Part shown: positions 8,205 to 16,333 of the stretch, piece after piece
How positions within the stretch are numbered: position 1 is the first letter of the stretch
How the letters are laid out: every line of letters starts with the position of its first letter
Assembly: GCA_028875225.1 (NCBI GenBank)
Contig: JAPPFB010000002.1
Coordinates: 62,001 to 126,000, forward strand
DNA: 64,000 bases
Reading direction: 5' to 3'
Source of the DNA: Chloroflexota bacterium
GTDB lineage: Bacteria > Chloroflexota > Dehalococcoidia > Bin125
Translations under genes and position numbers: made by a program
The notes under the pieces: generated by a model
The model's input: only the letters and a program-made list of their open reading frames with translations
The model's database searches: none
What the model was told of the DNA's origin: nothing

Positions 8205-10760
8205 CTAATGCACGGCCGTGGCGCCCGCGACGTTCAGGCTGTCGGCTCGGGCGCGGAGGAGGCGGTGTTCGGGGGCTCGGAGGTGGGGGTCGCCGTCGAG
8301 GATTCGGTTGGCCCAGTTGCGGGCGAGGTTGAGGGTTCGGTGGTCGGTCAACTTTGCCACCCGCAACTCGGGCAGGCCCGACTGGCGGGTGCCGAAGTAT
8401 TCGCCCGGACCGCGCATTTCGAGATCGGCTTCGGCCAGCTCGAATCCGTTGGTGGTCTGGACCATCAGGTCCAGCCGGCGCTGACTCTGCTCGACATCCG
8501 TCTCGGAGATCAGGTAACAGACCGACGGCAGGTCGCTGCGGCCGACGCGGCCGCGCAGCTGATGCAACTGCGCCAGGCCGAATCGTTCCGCGCCCTCGAT
8601 CACCATCACGGTCGCCCGGGGCAGGTCGACGCCGACTTCGACGACGATCGTGGAGACCAGCACATCGGCGTCGCCGCGGGCGAGGTCGGCCATGACGGAG
8701 CGTTTCTCATCGGCGGACATGCGGCCGTGCAGCAGGCGAATCCTGGGTGCCAGTTCGCGCAACGGACCGCTGCGCAGGAACTCGTACTGCTCGGTCGCCG
8801 CCTCAGCCTCCAGCTTGTCGGACTCGTCAATCAGCGGACAGATCACGAAGGTCTGGCGACCCTGAGCGGCCTCCTCGCGGATGCGCTGATAGACGATCTC
8901 CTCGCGCTGGGACGGCTCTACGATTTGCGTGCGCACGCGTTGTCTGCCCGGCGGCAGTTCGTCGATCACCGAGTTGTCCAACTCGCCGTAGATGGTCAAC
9001 GCGAGGGTGCGCGGGATCGGCGTGGCGGTCATGACCAGCAGGTGCGGGCTGCGTCCCTTGCTGCGCAGGGCGTCGCGCTGGAGCACGCCGAAGCGGTGCT
9101 GCTCGTCGACGACGGCCAGGCCGAGGTCGTTGAAGTTGGCGCTCTCCTGGATCAGCGCGTGCGTGCCGACCACGAGGTCGAGCATGCCTGAGGCCATCTC
9201 CTGGTGAATCTGTCGCTTGCGCGCCGCGCGGACGCTGCCGGTCAGCAGCGCCATCCGCACCGGACGTCCGAGGGCCGGGGCGAGGCTGAAGTTGTACCAG
9301 AGCTGTTCGCCGCCGGTGTGATCGTCGCCCGCGAAGAGGCGTTGGAAGGTCTCGTAGTGCTGGGAGGCGAGCACCTCGGTCGGCGCCATGAGCACCGTCT
9401 GGTGTCCGGCGCGCACCGCGGCGAGCATCGCGGCGGCGGCGACGACGGTCTTGCCGGAGCCGACGTCGCCCTGCAGCAATCGCGCCATCGGCTCGCGGCG
9501 GAACATGTCGTTGCGAATCTCGGTCAGGACGCGTTGCTGCGCGGCGGTCAGTTCGAAGGGCAGGGCGCCGATGAACCTGTCGAGGAAATCGCCGGGCATC
9601 GGGATCGGCGGGGCGTCGGCCCTGAGGCGGGCCTCGCGCTTGCGCGAGAGCACGGCGAGCTGGATTGACAGCAGTTCCTGGAACGCAATGCGTTCTTTGG
9701 CGAGTTCGACGTCTTCCAGTCGGTCGGGAAAGTGAATGGTGGCCAGGGCCTCAGCCTCGGACTGGTAGCCCTGTTCGGCGATGATCTGCGGCGGCAATGA
9801 CTCGGCCAGCAGCGGCAGATAGTCCCGGACCGCCCTGTGAGCCAGGCGTCGGATGGTGCGATTGGGCAGTCCCTTGGTGCGTGGATAGACAGGCGAGAGG
9901 CGACCGACGTGGACGGTGTCGTCGTCGGGATCGTCGAGCCGCTCCCATTCTGGTGAGACCATGCGCAGTCGGCGTCCCTGGATCTCGACCGTGCCGGAGA
10001 GTCCGACCCGCATGCCCGCCTTGAGCGAGCGCGCCAGGTAGGGCTGCTGCCACCACCAGATACGGAGGCTGCCCGTGCCGTCGCGGACAACGGCCTCGGT
10101 CGCGGTGCGTCCGCCGCGCAGGTACTTGACGCCGATGCTGGCGATTTCGGCCACGATCGTCAGTTCGATCCCTTCGAGCGCTTCCGAGATCGTGCGCACG
10201 TTGCGCCAGTCCTCGTAGCGGCGAGGCAGATGCCAGAGCAGGTCATAGACGGTCTCCAGCCCGATCGACGTCATCGCCTTGCGGGAGATGGGCGGGATGC
10301 GGCCGAGGACGGAGACGTCGCGGGCGAGGGGATTTTCGTCGTCGAATGTGGCCGGAGGCCGTCTGCGGCTGGACTTCGTGCGCTTTGGCGTCCGGATTTG
10401 TCCAGATTTGTCCAGATTATGTTGGGATTGGTCCGGGTCATTACTCGCCGGCTGAGTGGTCGTCCTGCCGTTTCTGGTTCTGTCCGAGCGTTTGAAGCTG
10501 CCCGGCGCGGCGCCGGGGCGCAGGGCGGCGCGCACGTCGGCGGCCCAACGCTTGCGCTGGTCGGGGGTGAGCGAGGCGTAGCCATCCTGCGGGAGGGCGG
10601 CAACGATCTGCGTGAAGAACTGCGCCTGTTCGCCATCCTTGAGGACATTGCGCAGGAATCCGTCAAGTCCGCCGGCGACGGCGCGATCCTCGTAGCCGAG
10701 TTTCTCCTCCAACGCCAGCATCGACTGGAGCGTCTGCGTGGGCCGGCGCTGGCTGGTCAT
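8205..10760 (-). CDS. recG: ATP-dependent DNA helicase RecG
   Basis: This 851-residue protein remodels stalled replication forks and recombination intermediates. It has an N-terminal extension of roughly 150 residues, the OB-fold wedge domain, and the helicase core with Walker A GDVGSGKT (431-438), DEQH box (552-555), TATPIPRT and the C-terminal QLRGRVGR motif. E. coli RecG is about 690 residues; the extra length is the N-terminal extension. Residues about 113-123 of that extension are encoded by a 10-bp tandem repeat. The ATG overlaps the stop of the upstream DegV gene by one base. Confidence 0.95.
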   Translation of the reverse strand: MTSQRRPTQTLQSMLALEEKLGYEDRAVAGGLDGFLRNVLKDGEQAQFFTQIVAALPQDGYASLTPDQRKRWAADVRAALRPGAAPGSFKRSDRTRNGRTTTQPASNDPDQSQHNLDKSGQIRTPKRTKSSRRRPPATFDDENPLARDVSVLGRIPPISRKAMTSIGLETVYDLLWHLPRRYEDWRNVRTISEALEGIELTIVAEIASIGVKYLRGGRTATEAVVRDGTGSLRIWWWQQPYLARSLKAGMRVGLSGTVEIQGRRLRMVSPEWERLDDPDDDTVHVGRLSPVYPRTKGLPNRTIRRLAHRAVRDYLPLLAESLPPQIIAEQGYQSEAEALATIHFPDRLEDVELAKERIAFQELLSIQLAVLSRKREARLRADAPPIPMPGDFLDRFIGALPFELTAAQQRVLTEIRNDMFRREPMARLLQGDVGSGKTVVAAAAMLAAVRAGHQTVLMAPTEVLASQHYETFQRLFAGDDHTGGEQLWYNFSLAPALGRPVRMALLTGSVRAARKRQIHQEMASGMLDLVVGTHALIQESANFNDLGLAVVDEQHRFGVLQRDALRSKGRSPHLLVMTATPIPRTLALTIYGELDNSVIDELPPGRQRVRTQIVEPSQREEIVYQRIREEAAQGRQTFVICPLIDESDKLEAEAATEQYEFLRSGPLRELAPRIRLLHGRMSADEKRSVMADLARGDADVLVSTIVVEVGVDLPRATVMVIEGAERFGLAQLHQLRGRVGRSDLPSVCYLISETDVEQSQRRLDLMVQTTNGFELAEADLEMRGPGEYFGTRQSGLPELRVAKLTDHRTLNLARNWANRILDGDPHLRAPEHRLLRARADSLNVAGATAVH
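10391..10420 (-). repeat. Decanucleotide tandem repeat inside recG
   Basis: On the minus strand three 10-bp units (AATCTGGACA, AATCTGGACA, AATCCGGACG) run head to tail, with degenerate units beyond. They encode the Lys/Asp/Ser-rich linker around LDKSGQIRT in the N-terminal extension of RecG. The same unit recurs in the intergenic array at 43531-43620. Confidence 0.7.
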
Positions 10761-11608
10761 CAGGCGCGTCTCAGGACCGAAGCTCCAACGGTTCCCGGAC
10801 CGACGTGGGCGCCGATCACGGGCGAGGAGAGCACGACCGGGACGTTCATGCCGTCGCAGGCGGCCGAGACGCGGTCGGCGAGGTCGCGAGCGTCAGACTC
10901 CACGCCGCCATGCATGATCGCGACGCGCTCCGGCGCTCCCTGCGCCACAATCTGCGCGTAGATCCGGTCGAGCGCCTTCTTGCGGGTGCGCGGCTTCTCG
11001 ACGTCGACGATCTCCCCATCGATCACTTCCAATAGCGGGCGCATGCGCAGCAGGCGTCCGGCAAGGTGGCGGGCGCGTCCAATGCGTCCGCCGCGCTGCA
11101 GGTAGTCGAGGGTCTCGACGAACAGCACGGCTTGCGAGCGGGCTGCGCTCTCACGCGCCGCCTCGGCGGCCTGTTCGATGCCGGCGCCCTCGCGGGCGGC
11201 GTCGAGTGCGGCATGTGCGGCCCAGGCAACCGACATCGATGCGGTCTCGGTGTCGACGAATTCGAAGGGCGGCGCGTCCTCGAGCAGGGACGCGCCCTGG
11301 CGGGCGGAGTTGAGGGTGCCCGAGAGTTTGCCGCTGATGTGGATCGAGATGATTCCGTCCGCGCCGTCGTCGATCAGTTGCTGGTACGTGTCGCGGAAGG
11401 CTCCCGGCGCGGGCTGCGAGGTGGTGGGCAGCGTGCCGCCTTCGTCGACGACGCGATTGAGTCGCTGCCAGAAATCGGGCTTGGTCAGGGTGACGCCGTC
11501 CTCAAACACCTCGTCTCCGAAATGCAGATGCAGCGGGATTACGGTAATGCCGTCGATCTCGCCCTGTTCGAGGTCGGAGGCGGAGTCGGTGACGATTGCG
11601 ATGGACAT
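10760..11608 (-). CDS. DegV-family fatty-acid-binding protein (FakB-like)
   Basis: This 282-residue protein starts with the DegV signature IVTDSASDL and contains LPTTSQPAPGAF and ISIHISGKLSGTLNSA, the Thr/Ser-rich loops that hold the fatty-acid carboxylate in this family. FakB proteins present exogenous fatty acids to FakA for phosphorylation. The fakA-like gene lies immediately upstream on the same strand, which fits that role. recG follows with a one-base overlap. A TAGGAT hexamer seven bases before the ATG suggests it may have its own promoter. Confidence 0.88.
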   Translation of the reverse strand: MSIAIVTDSASDLEQGEIDGITVIPLHLHFGDEVFEDGVTLTKPDFWQRLNRVVDEGGTLPTTSQPAPGAFRDTYQQLIDDGADGIISIHISGKLSGTLNSARQGASLLEDAPPFEFVDTETASMSVAWAAHAALDAAREGAGIEQAAEAARESAARSQAVLFVETLDYLQRGGRIGRARHLAGRLLRMRPLLEVIDGEIVDVEKPRTRKKALDRIYAQIVAQGAPERVAIMHGGVESDARDLADRVSAACDGMNVPVVLSSPVIGAHVGPGTVGASVLRRA

Positions 11609-11615
11609 ATGTTCT

Positions 11616-11621
11616 ATCCTA
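11616..11621 (-). promoter_or_regulatory. -10-like TAGGAT before the DegV gene
   Basis: On the minus strand TAGGAT is followed by seven bases and then the ATG at 11608, with no Shine-Dalgarno sequence. This fits a leaderless start. The rest of the gap to fakA (to 11764) holds a CCCCGA/TCGGGG hairpin at 11703-11719 and no gene. Confidence 0.35.
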
Positions 11622-11764
11622 ACAGGCTTCGTCAGGGGAGCAGGTGAAGGATTGTTGGTGGGTGAGCGTCGGCGGGACCCCCTCAGCCTTCGGCAGGTCC
11701 CTCCCCGATCAAGTCGGGGACAGGCTCTGCGAGGGAATGCGAGGAATGGCAGGGTATGACATCC

Positions 11765-13357
11765 CTACTCCAGAGCGAGCAGCCACGGGTAATGCGGCTG
11801 TCCACCGTCGATCAGGTCGACCTCGAGGCCCGTTGATTCTGCAATCGCTTCGGCCAGCGCATCGGCCCGTTCTTCCGAAACCTCTTCACCGATATATGCG
11901 GTGAACAGCGACGCTCCCGACAACGAATCGGCCATTTGCGCGGCCAGCGACAGCGCGACATCGTCGATGGAATCACCGGCGCCGGCAATTTCGCCGTCGA
12001 GCATCGCGAATGGCTGACCTTCGGCGATCGGGATGTCGCCTTCGAGTGTCCGGGCGGCATGGGTGACGCGACCGATTCGCACCGATTCCAGGGCGTCCTG
12101 CATTTCGGCGACGACATCCTCGGCCGGCACTCCGCCGATCACGGCGGCGAGGGCGGCCACGCCTTCGGCCTGGCTGTCGTTGTGGATCACGTGAATCCGC
12201 TGCGGTTCGGCGGCCGCGGCGGCGAGTTCTCCGGCGCGCTCGGCGGCCGGCGTGACGTTGTGGTTGTTGGGCAGGATGATCACGTCCTCGCCCTTGACCG
12301 ACTCGGCCGCAGAAAACAGCATCTCGACCGAGGGGTTGTCGGCCGCGCCGCCGGAAACGATGGCGGCGGCGCCGAGCTCGGTGAAGACGCGGACAAAGCC
12401 GCTGCCCTGGACGACCGCGACGACCGCGGCGTCGGACTCCGACTCGTGGGTGCGGGCCGCCTGCATGCGCATGTCGACGGCGCGGAAGACTCGAATCCGG
12501 CCGGCCTCGTCGGCGGCGGCGTAGGCGTCGGCGGGCTCGGTGGTGTGCAGGTGAATGCGCAGATCGTCGCCATCGGGGGCGAGCATGACGGTCTCGTCAT
12601 CGCCCGAGAGCACGTCGCGCAGGCCGTCGATGTCATCGACGTTGGCAACGACGAGCTCGGTGCAGAAGCCGTCGAACTCGCCTCCGTCGTCGAGCCGGCG
12701 GGCGAGCCAACCCGGGTCGATGGCGCCCAACTCGGCGGGTACGTCGGGAATGGGCTCGCCGGCGAGCGCGCCGGCCATGCCGCGCAGCATGAACTCGAGT
12801 CCGCGCGCGCCGGCGTCGACGACGCCGGCGTCCTTGAGCACAGGGTTCTGCTCGGGCGTGTGCTCGACCGATTCATAGGCCGCCTCGACAGCGCGCTGCA
12901 ACTGCGCGAGCAGCTCGGCATCGGCGGATTGAACGGCGGCGGCGGTATCGGCAGCGACAGAGATCATCGTGCCGTCGCGGGGTTCGGCGACGGCGTTGCG
13001 CGCGGCCTCGGCGGCGCTGGCAAAGGCTGCGGCCAGTGAGGCGTCGCCGTCTGCTGACAATCCGGCGGCGAATCCGCGCAGCCATTGGGCGCCAATCACC
13101 CCGGAGCTACCTCGACCGCCCAGCAGGGCAGCAGAGGAGGCGGCGGTCGCGATCTCCCGTGCCGGGGCGTCGTCGGCCAGATCGTCCAGCGCCTCGCTGG
13201 CGGCGGCCAGGGTGCGACCGAGGTTGGCGCCGGTGTCGCCGTCGGGCACGGGATAGACGTTGATCAGATTCAGGGCTTCGCGGTGCAAGGCGACCCAGCC
13301 GGCGGCGCCTTGGATCATGCGCTTGACATCGGCGCCGGTGAGCACGCTCTCGACCAT
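11765..13357 (-). CDS. fakA: DAK2/YloV-type fatty acid kinase subunit FakA
   Basis: This 530-residue protein has an N-terminal DhaL/DAK2 kinase domain with the metal/ATP loop NVYPVPDGDTGANL (33-46) and GGRGSSGVIGAQWL. A linker and a C-terminal half of the YloV type (GDDETVMLAPDGDDLRIHLHT; ILPNNHNV) follow. FakA phosphorylates fatty acids bound by FakB; the DegV gene next to it is the likely partner. A GGGAGG ribosome site lies six bases before ATG 13357, which fixes the start despite the frame being open upstream. It is divergent from rpmB, an arrangement related to the rpmB-yloV-recG neighbourhood of many bacteria. Confidence 0.88.
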   Translation of the reverse strand: MVESVLTGADVKRMIQGAAGWVALHREALNLINVYPVPDGDTGANLGRTLAAASEALDDLADDAPAREIATAASSAALLGGRGSSGVIGAQWLRGFAAGLSADGDASLAAAFASAAEAARNAVAEPRDGTMISVAADTAAAVQSADAELLAQLQRAVEAAYESVEHTPEQNPVLKDAGVVDAGARGLEFMLRGMAGALAGEPIPDVPAELGAIDPGWLARRLDDGGEFDGFCTELVVANVDDIDGLRDVLSGDDETVMLAPDGDDLRIHLHTTEPADAYAAADEAGRIRVFRAVDMRMQAARTHESESDAAVVAVVQGSGFVRVFTELGAAAIVSGGAADNPSVEMLFSAAESVKGEDVIILPNNHNVTPAAERAGELAAAAAEPQRIHVIHNDSQAEGVAALAAVIGGVPAEDVVAEMQDALESVRIGRVTHAARTLEGDIPIAEGQPFAMLDGEIAGAGDSIDDVALSLAAQMADSLSGASLFTAYIGEEVSEERADALAEAIAESTGLEVDLIDGGQPHYPWLLALE

Positions 13358-13399
13358 CTGTAGCCTCCCGTATAGAGTGCCAACGTCGCCACAGGCGCC

Positions 13400-13431
13400 G
13401 ACCCGAAATCGGGTCAAGGTGCTGGTATGAT
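13400..13431 (+). promoter_or_regulatory. Palindrome and -10-like TATGAT in the fakA/rpmB divergent region
   Basis: A perfect palindrome GACCCGA-AA-TCGGGTC (13400-13415) precedes TATGAT (13426-13431). The hexamer is well placed to serve rpmB, with a leader of about 70 nt. No clear -35 is visible. The palindrome could be an operator shared by both directions, but nothing else supports that. Confidence 0.35.
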
Positions 13432-13506
13432 ACCTGCCACACGCGGGCGTTTGGCGCGCCCGGCTGCCAGTGCGCGTGGGCGGACGAAGGACTTGAGGGC
13501 AGATCG

Positions 13507-13722
13507 ATGGCCGGTAAGTGCGACCTCTGCGACAAACGGACCAGCTTCGGCCGCAATATCCGCCACAAGCACTCCGGACGCTGGAAGCGCAAGGCGCCAC
13601 GCACGTCGCGCACCTTCAAGCCAAATGTTCACCGACACAAAATAGTCGTTGACGGTAAAACGCAACGGCTTAACGTTTGCACCGCATGCCTGAGAACGAT
13701 GATGAAGCGGCTCGCCGCCTGA
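13507..13722 (+). CDS. rpmB: 50S ribosomal protein L28 (zinc-ribbon form)
   Basis: This 71-residue protein is basic and matches bacterial L28. It keeps two CxxC pairs (Cys5/Cys8 and Cys58/Cys61), so it is the zinc-binding C+ form rather than the cysteine-free paralogue used under zinc limitation. The start GCAGATCG-ATG has only a weak ribosome site. A GC-rich hairpin at 13788-13804 follows, without a T-tract. Confidence 0.95.
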   Translation: MAGKCDLCDKRTSFGRNIRHKHSGRWKRKAPRTSRTFKPNVHRHKIVVDGKTQRLNVCTACLRTMMKRLAA

Positions 13723-13787
13723 TTCATCAACGATGATCGACCAAGATCGAGCCGGATCGGAACACCCAATCCCCGAGAGCCAGAGCC

Positions 13788-13804
13788 GCGGACGAAGCGT
13801 CCGC
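13788..13804 (+). terminator. GC hairpin after rpmB (possible terminator)
   Basis: A perfect stem GCGGACG-AAG-CGTCCGC lies between rpmB and the RRM gene. It has no U-run, so intrinsic termination is uncertain. It could also be a processing site or chance. Confidence 0.25.
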
Positions 13805-13867
13805 CCCTGACGACCTGTACGAGCCCGAAGACGGCGCACCAGCGCTGCCACACCGAGACCGAGGAAT

Positions 13868-14332
13868 ATGCGAATCTACGTTGGAAACCTGCCCTTCCGA
13901 ACCAACTCCGAAGAACTCCGCGACCTGTTCGCCGAACACGGCGAAGTTCACGACTGTGTGATCCCTGTCGACCGCGACAGCGGCCGCTCACGTGGATTCG
14001 GCTTCGTGGATATGTCGGACGACGAAGCGCGTAACGCGATCACCGCGCTTGACGGCTACGACCTCGACGGCCGCCAGTTGCGCGTCAACGAAGCGCGCCC
14101 GCGAGGCGCCGGCGGCGGCGGCGGTGGTGGCTACCGAGGCGGCGGTGGCGGTGGCGGCGGCTACCGGGACGACCGAGGCGGCGGCTACCGCGAAGAGCGT
14201 GGCGGTGGCTACCGCGACGGCGGCAGCCGGGACGGCGGTTACCGCGAGAATCGCGGTGGCGGCGTCCGCGAGCCGCGCTATGACGACCGTGGTTCACGCG
14301 ACAGCTACGCCGACCGCGGACGACGCTGGTAG
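13868..14332 (+). CDS. RRM RNA-binding protein with Gly/Arg/Tyr-rich tail
   Basis: This 154-residue protein has one RNA-recognition motif: RNP2 is IYVGNLPF (3-10) and RNP1 is SRGFGFVDM near residue 40. From about residue 80 the chain is a low-complexity Gly/Arg/Tyr/Asp tail with repeated GGGYR units, like the small glycine-rich Rbp proteins of cyanobacteria and other bacteria that act as cold-induced RNA chaperones. The tail's GGCGGT-type DNA repeats are a likely site of length variation. Confidence 0.9.
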   Translation: MRIYVGNLPFRTNSEELRDLFAEHGEVHDCVIPVDRDSGRSRGFGFVDMSDDEARNAITALDGYDLDGRQLRVNEARPRGAGGGGGGGYRGGGGGGGGYRDDRGGGYREERGGGYRDGGSRDGGYRENRGGGVREPRYDDRGSRDSYADRGRRW

Positions 14333-14368
14333 CCCAAAACCGGCACTGCTCTCGTTTCACCTGTTGAG

Positions 14369-15502
14369 ATGACGTCCGGCGTCCGGGTCCGAGCGATCGG
14401 ATTCGGGCGTCAGGCCGCGCCGTTCGTCGATCTGCTCTGGACCGTCTATCGCGGAGATCCCAACTGGATCCCGATGCTGCGCCGGGCGCAGATGGAGCGT
14501 CTCGATCCGGAGAAGACGCCGTTCCTGCGATACGGCGAGGCGCAGCTCTTCATTGCCGAACGTGATGGCCGCGATGTCGGGCGAATCTCGGCGCAGATCA
14601 ACCCGCTGCACGATGAGAAATGGAACGAGTCGGCCGGATTCTTCGGTCACTTCGACTGCACCAATGACATCGAAGCGGCGACCGCGTTGTTCGAGGCGGC
14701 TGAGACGTGGCTGCGCGAGCGCGGGGCCAGATTTTCGCGCGGGCCGTTCAGTTTCACGATCAATGACGAATCCGGTTGCCTGGTCGAGGGCTTCGACACG
14801 CCGCCGATGGTCGCCATGCCCCACGGCCGGACCTGGTTTCCCGAGCTGATCGAGGCCAACGGCTACCAGAAGGCCAAGGACCTCTGGGCGTATCGCTATC
14901 CCGTCGACGCGCCGCTCGGCGACCGGCGCGAGCGCGCCTGGCGGCGGATTCACGACCATCCGCGGGTGACCGTTCGGCCCTTCGACAAGCGCAACTTCCA
15001 GCGCGACGTGCGCATTGCGGCCGAGATCTTCAACGAGGCATGGGTCGAGAACTGGGGATCGGTCCCAATCACGGCGGAGGAGGCGGACCGGTTGGCCGCC
15101 GACCTCGCGCAGTTCGCCGATCCGCGGCTGACCGCGTTTGTCGAGATCGACGGCGAAGCGGCGGCGATGGTGATTTCGATCCCGAATCTGAACGAGTGCG
15201 CCCGCGACATTGATGGTCGGTTGTTCCCCTTCGGATGGGCGAAGGTGCTCTGGCGGCTCAAGCGAGGTCCGGAGAGCGGGCGGGTGATGCTGCTCGGGGT
15301 GCGGCAGAAATGGCGCACGCGGGAGTTCGCGCAGCTGGGCGTCATGCTGACCGCCGAGGTCCACGTGCGCGGCGCGGCCCAGGGGTATCAGTGGGCCGAA
15401 CTCGGTTGGGTGCTGGAGGACAACCACCTGCTCAACCACGCCCTGCGCCGCACGGACGCCGAGGTCTACAAGGTCTATCGGATCTTCGAGAAGACGCTGT
15501 AA
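14369..15502 (+). CDS. GNAT-fold N-acyltransferase-like protein
   Basis: This 377-residue soluble protein resembles the YghO-like family usually labelled GNAT acyltransferase. N-terminal pieces are WIPMLRRAQ and DGRDVGRISAQINP; the central GFFGHFDCTND lines up with the acyl-CoA-fold strand; the C-terminal GYQWAELGWVLEDN resembles the GNAT motif where a family-conserved stretch contacts CoA. Substrate and pathway are unknown. It follows the RRM gene by 36 bp. Fold assignment is moderately sure; the reaction is not. Confidence 0.6.
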   Translation: MTSGVRVRAIGFGRQAAPFVDLLWTVYRGDPNWIPMLRRAQMERLDPEKTPFLRYGEAQLFIAERDGRDVGRISAQINPLHDEKWNESAGFFGHFDCTNDIEAATALFEAAETWLRERGARFSRGPFSFTINDESGCLVEGFDTPPMVAMPHGRTWFPELIEANGYQKAKDLWAYRYPVDAPLGDRRERAWRRIHDHPRVTVRPFDKRNFQRDVRIAAEIFNEAWVENWGSVPITAEEADRLAADLAQFADPRLTAFVEIDGEAAAMVISIPNLNECARDIDGRLFPFGWAKVLWRLKRGPESGRVMLLGVRQKWRTREFAQLGVMLTAEVHVRGAAQGYQWAELGWVLEDNHLLNHALRRTDAEVYKVYRIFEKTL

Positions 15503-15527
15503 CAGGGTGCTGAAGTAGTCCGCTTCC

Positions 15528-15614
15528 GTCATACCTGGCTCTGCCTGGAAACTCGATCCCACTGACGCCATGTCCGGTCAGGCGAGATTCCCGCGACAAG
15601 CGCGGGAATGACGG
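15528..15614. repeat. Paired-palindrome (REPIN-like) element
   Basis: The left arm (15528-15555) is a decayed copy reading GTCATACCTGGC through CTGGAAACTCG. The right arm (15582-15614) reads GCGAGATTCCCGCG through CGCGGGAATGACGG. The outer GTCAT ends are conserved. It lies between two convergent genes. Confidence 0.6.
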
Positions 15615-15640
15615 GGATTGGTGGATGCGCGCAGGGGATG

Positions 15641-16333
15641 CTACGGCTGTGCGTTAGTCAGCGCGCGGCGCAGACGAGCGACCGCGTCGGCGATGGATTC
15701 GCGATCGTTGAAGACGGCCGAACCGGCGACCAGCCAGTTGGCGCCGGCCTCGACGATGGCGGCGATCGTCGATTCGTTGACGCCGCCGTCGACGGCGACG
15801 TGCGCTTGCTCGCGGCCGCAGGCATCGAGCATGCGTCTCGCCTGCGCGATTCGCTGGAGCGACTCGGGGATGAACTGTTGTCCGCCCCAGCCGGGATTGA
15901 CACTCATGATCTGGATGCGGTCGCAGATCGGAACGACGGCGTCGATCTCGGTGAGCGGGGTGCCTGGATTGAGTGTCACTCCGGCTTCGACGCCGGCGGC
16001 GGCAATCTGCTGGAGCAGTCGATGCGGATGGCGCGTGGACTCGATGTGGATCGTGACGCAATTGACGCCAGCGGCGATGAAGTCTCCGATGTGATCTTCG
16101 GGATGCTCGACCATCAGGTGGGCTTCAATCGGCAGCTCGGTCAACGAACGCACCGCCGAGGCCATCTGGGCGCCAAAGGTGATCGGCGGGACGAAGTTGC
16201 CGTCCATCACGTCGAGCGTGATCCAGTCGACGTTCGCGGCCTCCGCGTCGGCGACCTGTTCAGCCAACCGAGTCCAATCGGCGCTCAGGATCGAGGGCGC
16301 AATCTGCACCGGCCTGCTTGCGGTCACAGTCAT
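15641..16333 (-). CDS. rpe: ribulose-phosphate 3-epimerase
   Basis: This 230-residue TIM-barrel enzyme interconverts ribulose-5-phosphate and xylulose-5-phosphate. Family landmarks are IAPSILSADWTRL (11-23), the metal Asp/His set in LDVMDGNFVPPITFG and EAHLMVEHP, SVNPGWGGQQFIPES, and the phosphate-binding end VDGGVNESTI/ANWLVAGSAVF. Its ATG overlaps the argH stop by four bases (ATGA), so it is translationally coupled to argH although it belongs to the pentose phosphate pathway. Confidence 0.95.
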   Translation of the reverse strand: MTVTASRPVQIAPSILSADWTRLAEQVADAEAANVDWITLDVMDGNFVPPITFGAQMASAVRSLTELPIEAHLMVEHPEDHIGDFIAAGVNCVTIHIESTRHPHRLLQQIAAAGVEAGVTLNPGTPLTEIDAVVPICDRIQIMSVNPGWGGQQFIPESLQRIAQARRMLDACGREQAHVAVDGGVNESTIAAIVEAGANWLVAGSAVFNDRESIADAVARLRRALTNAQP

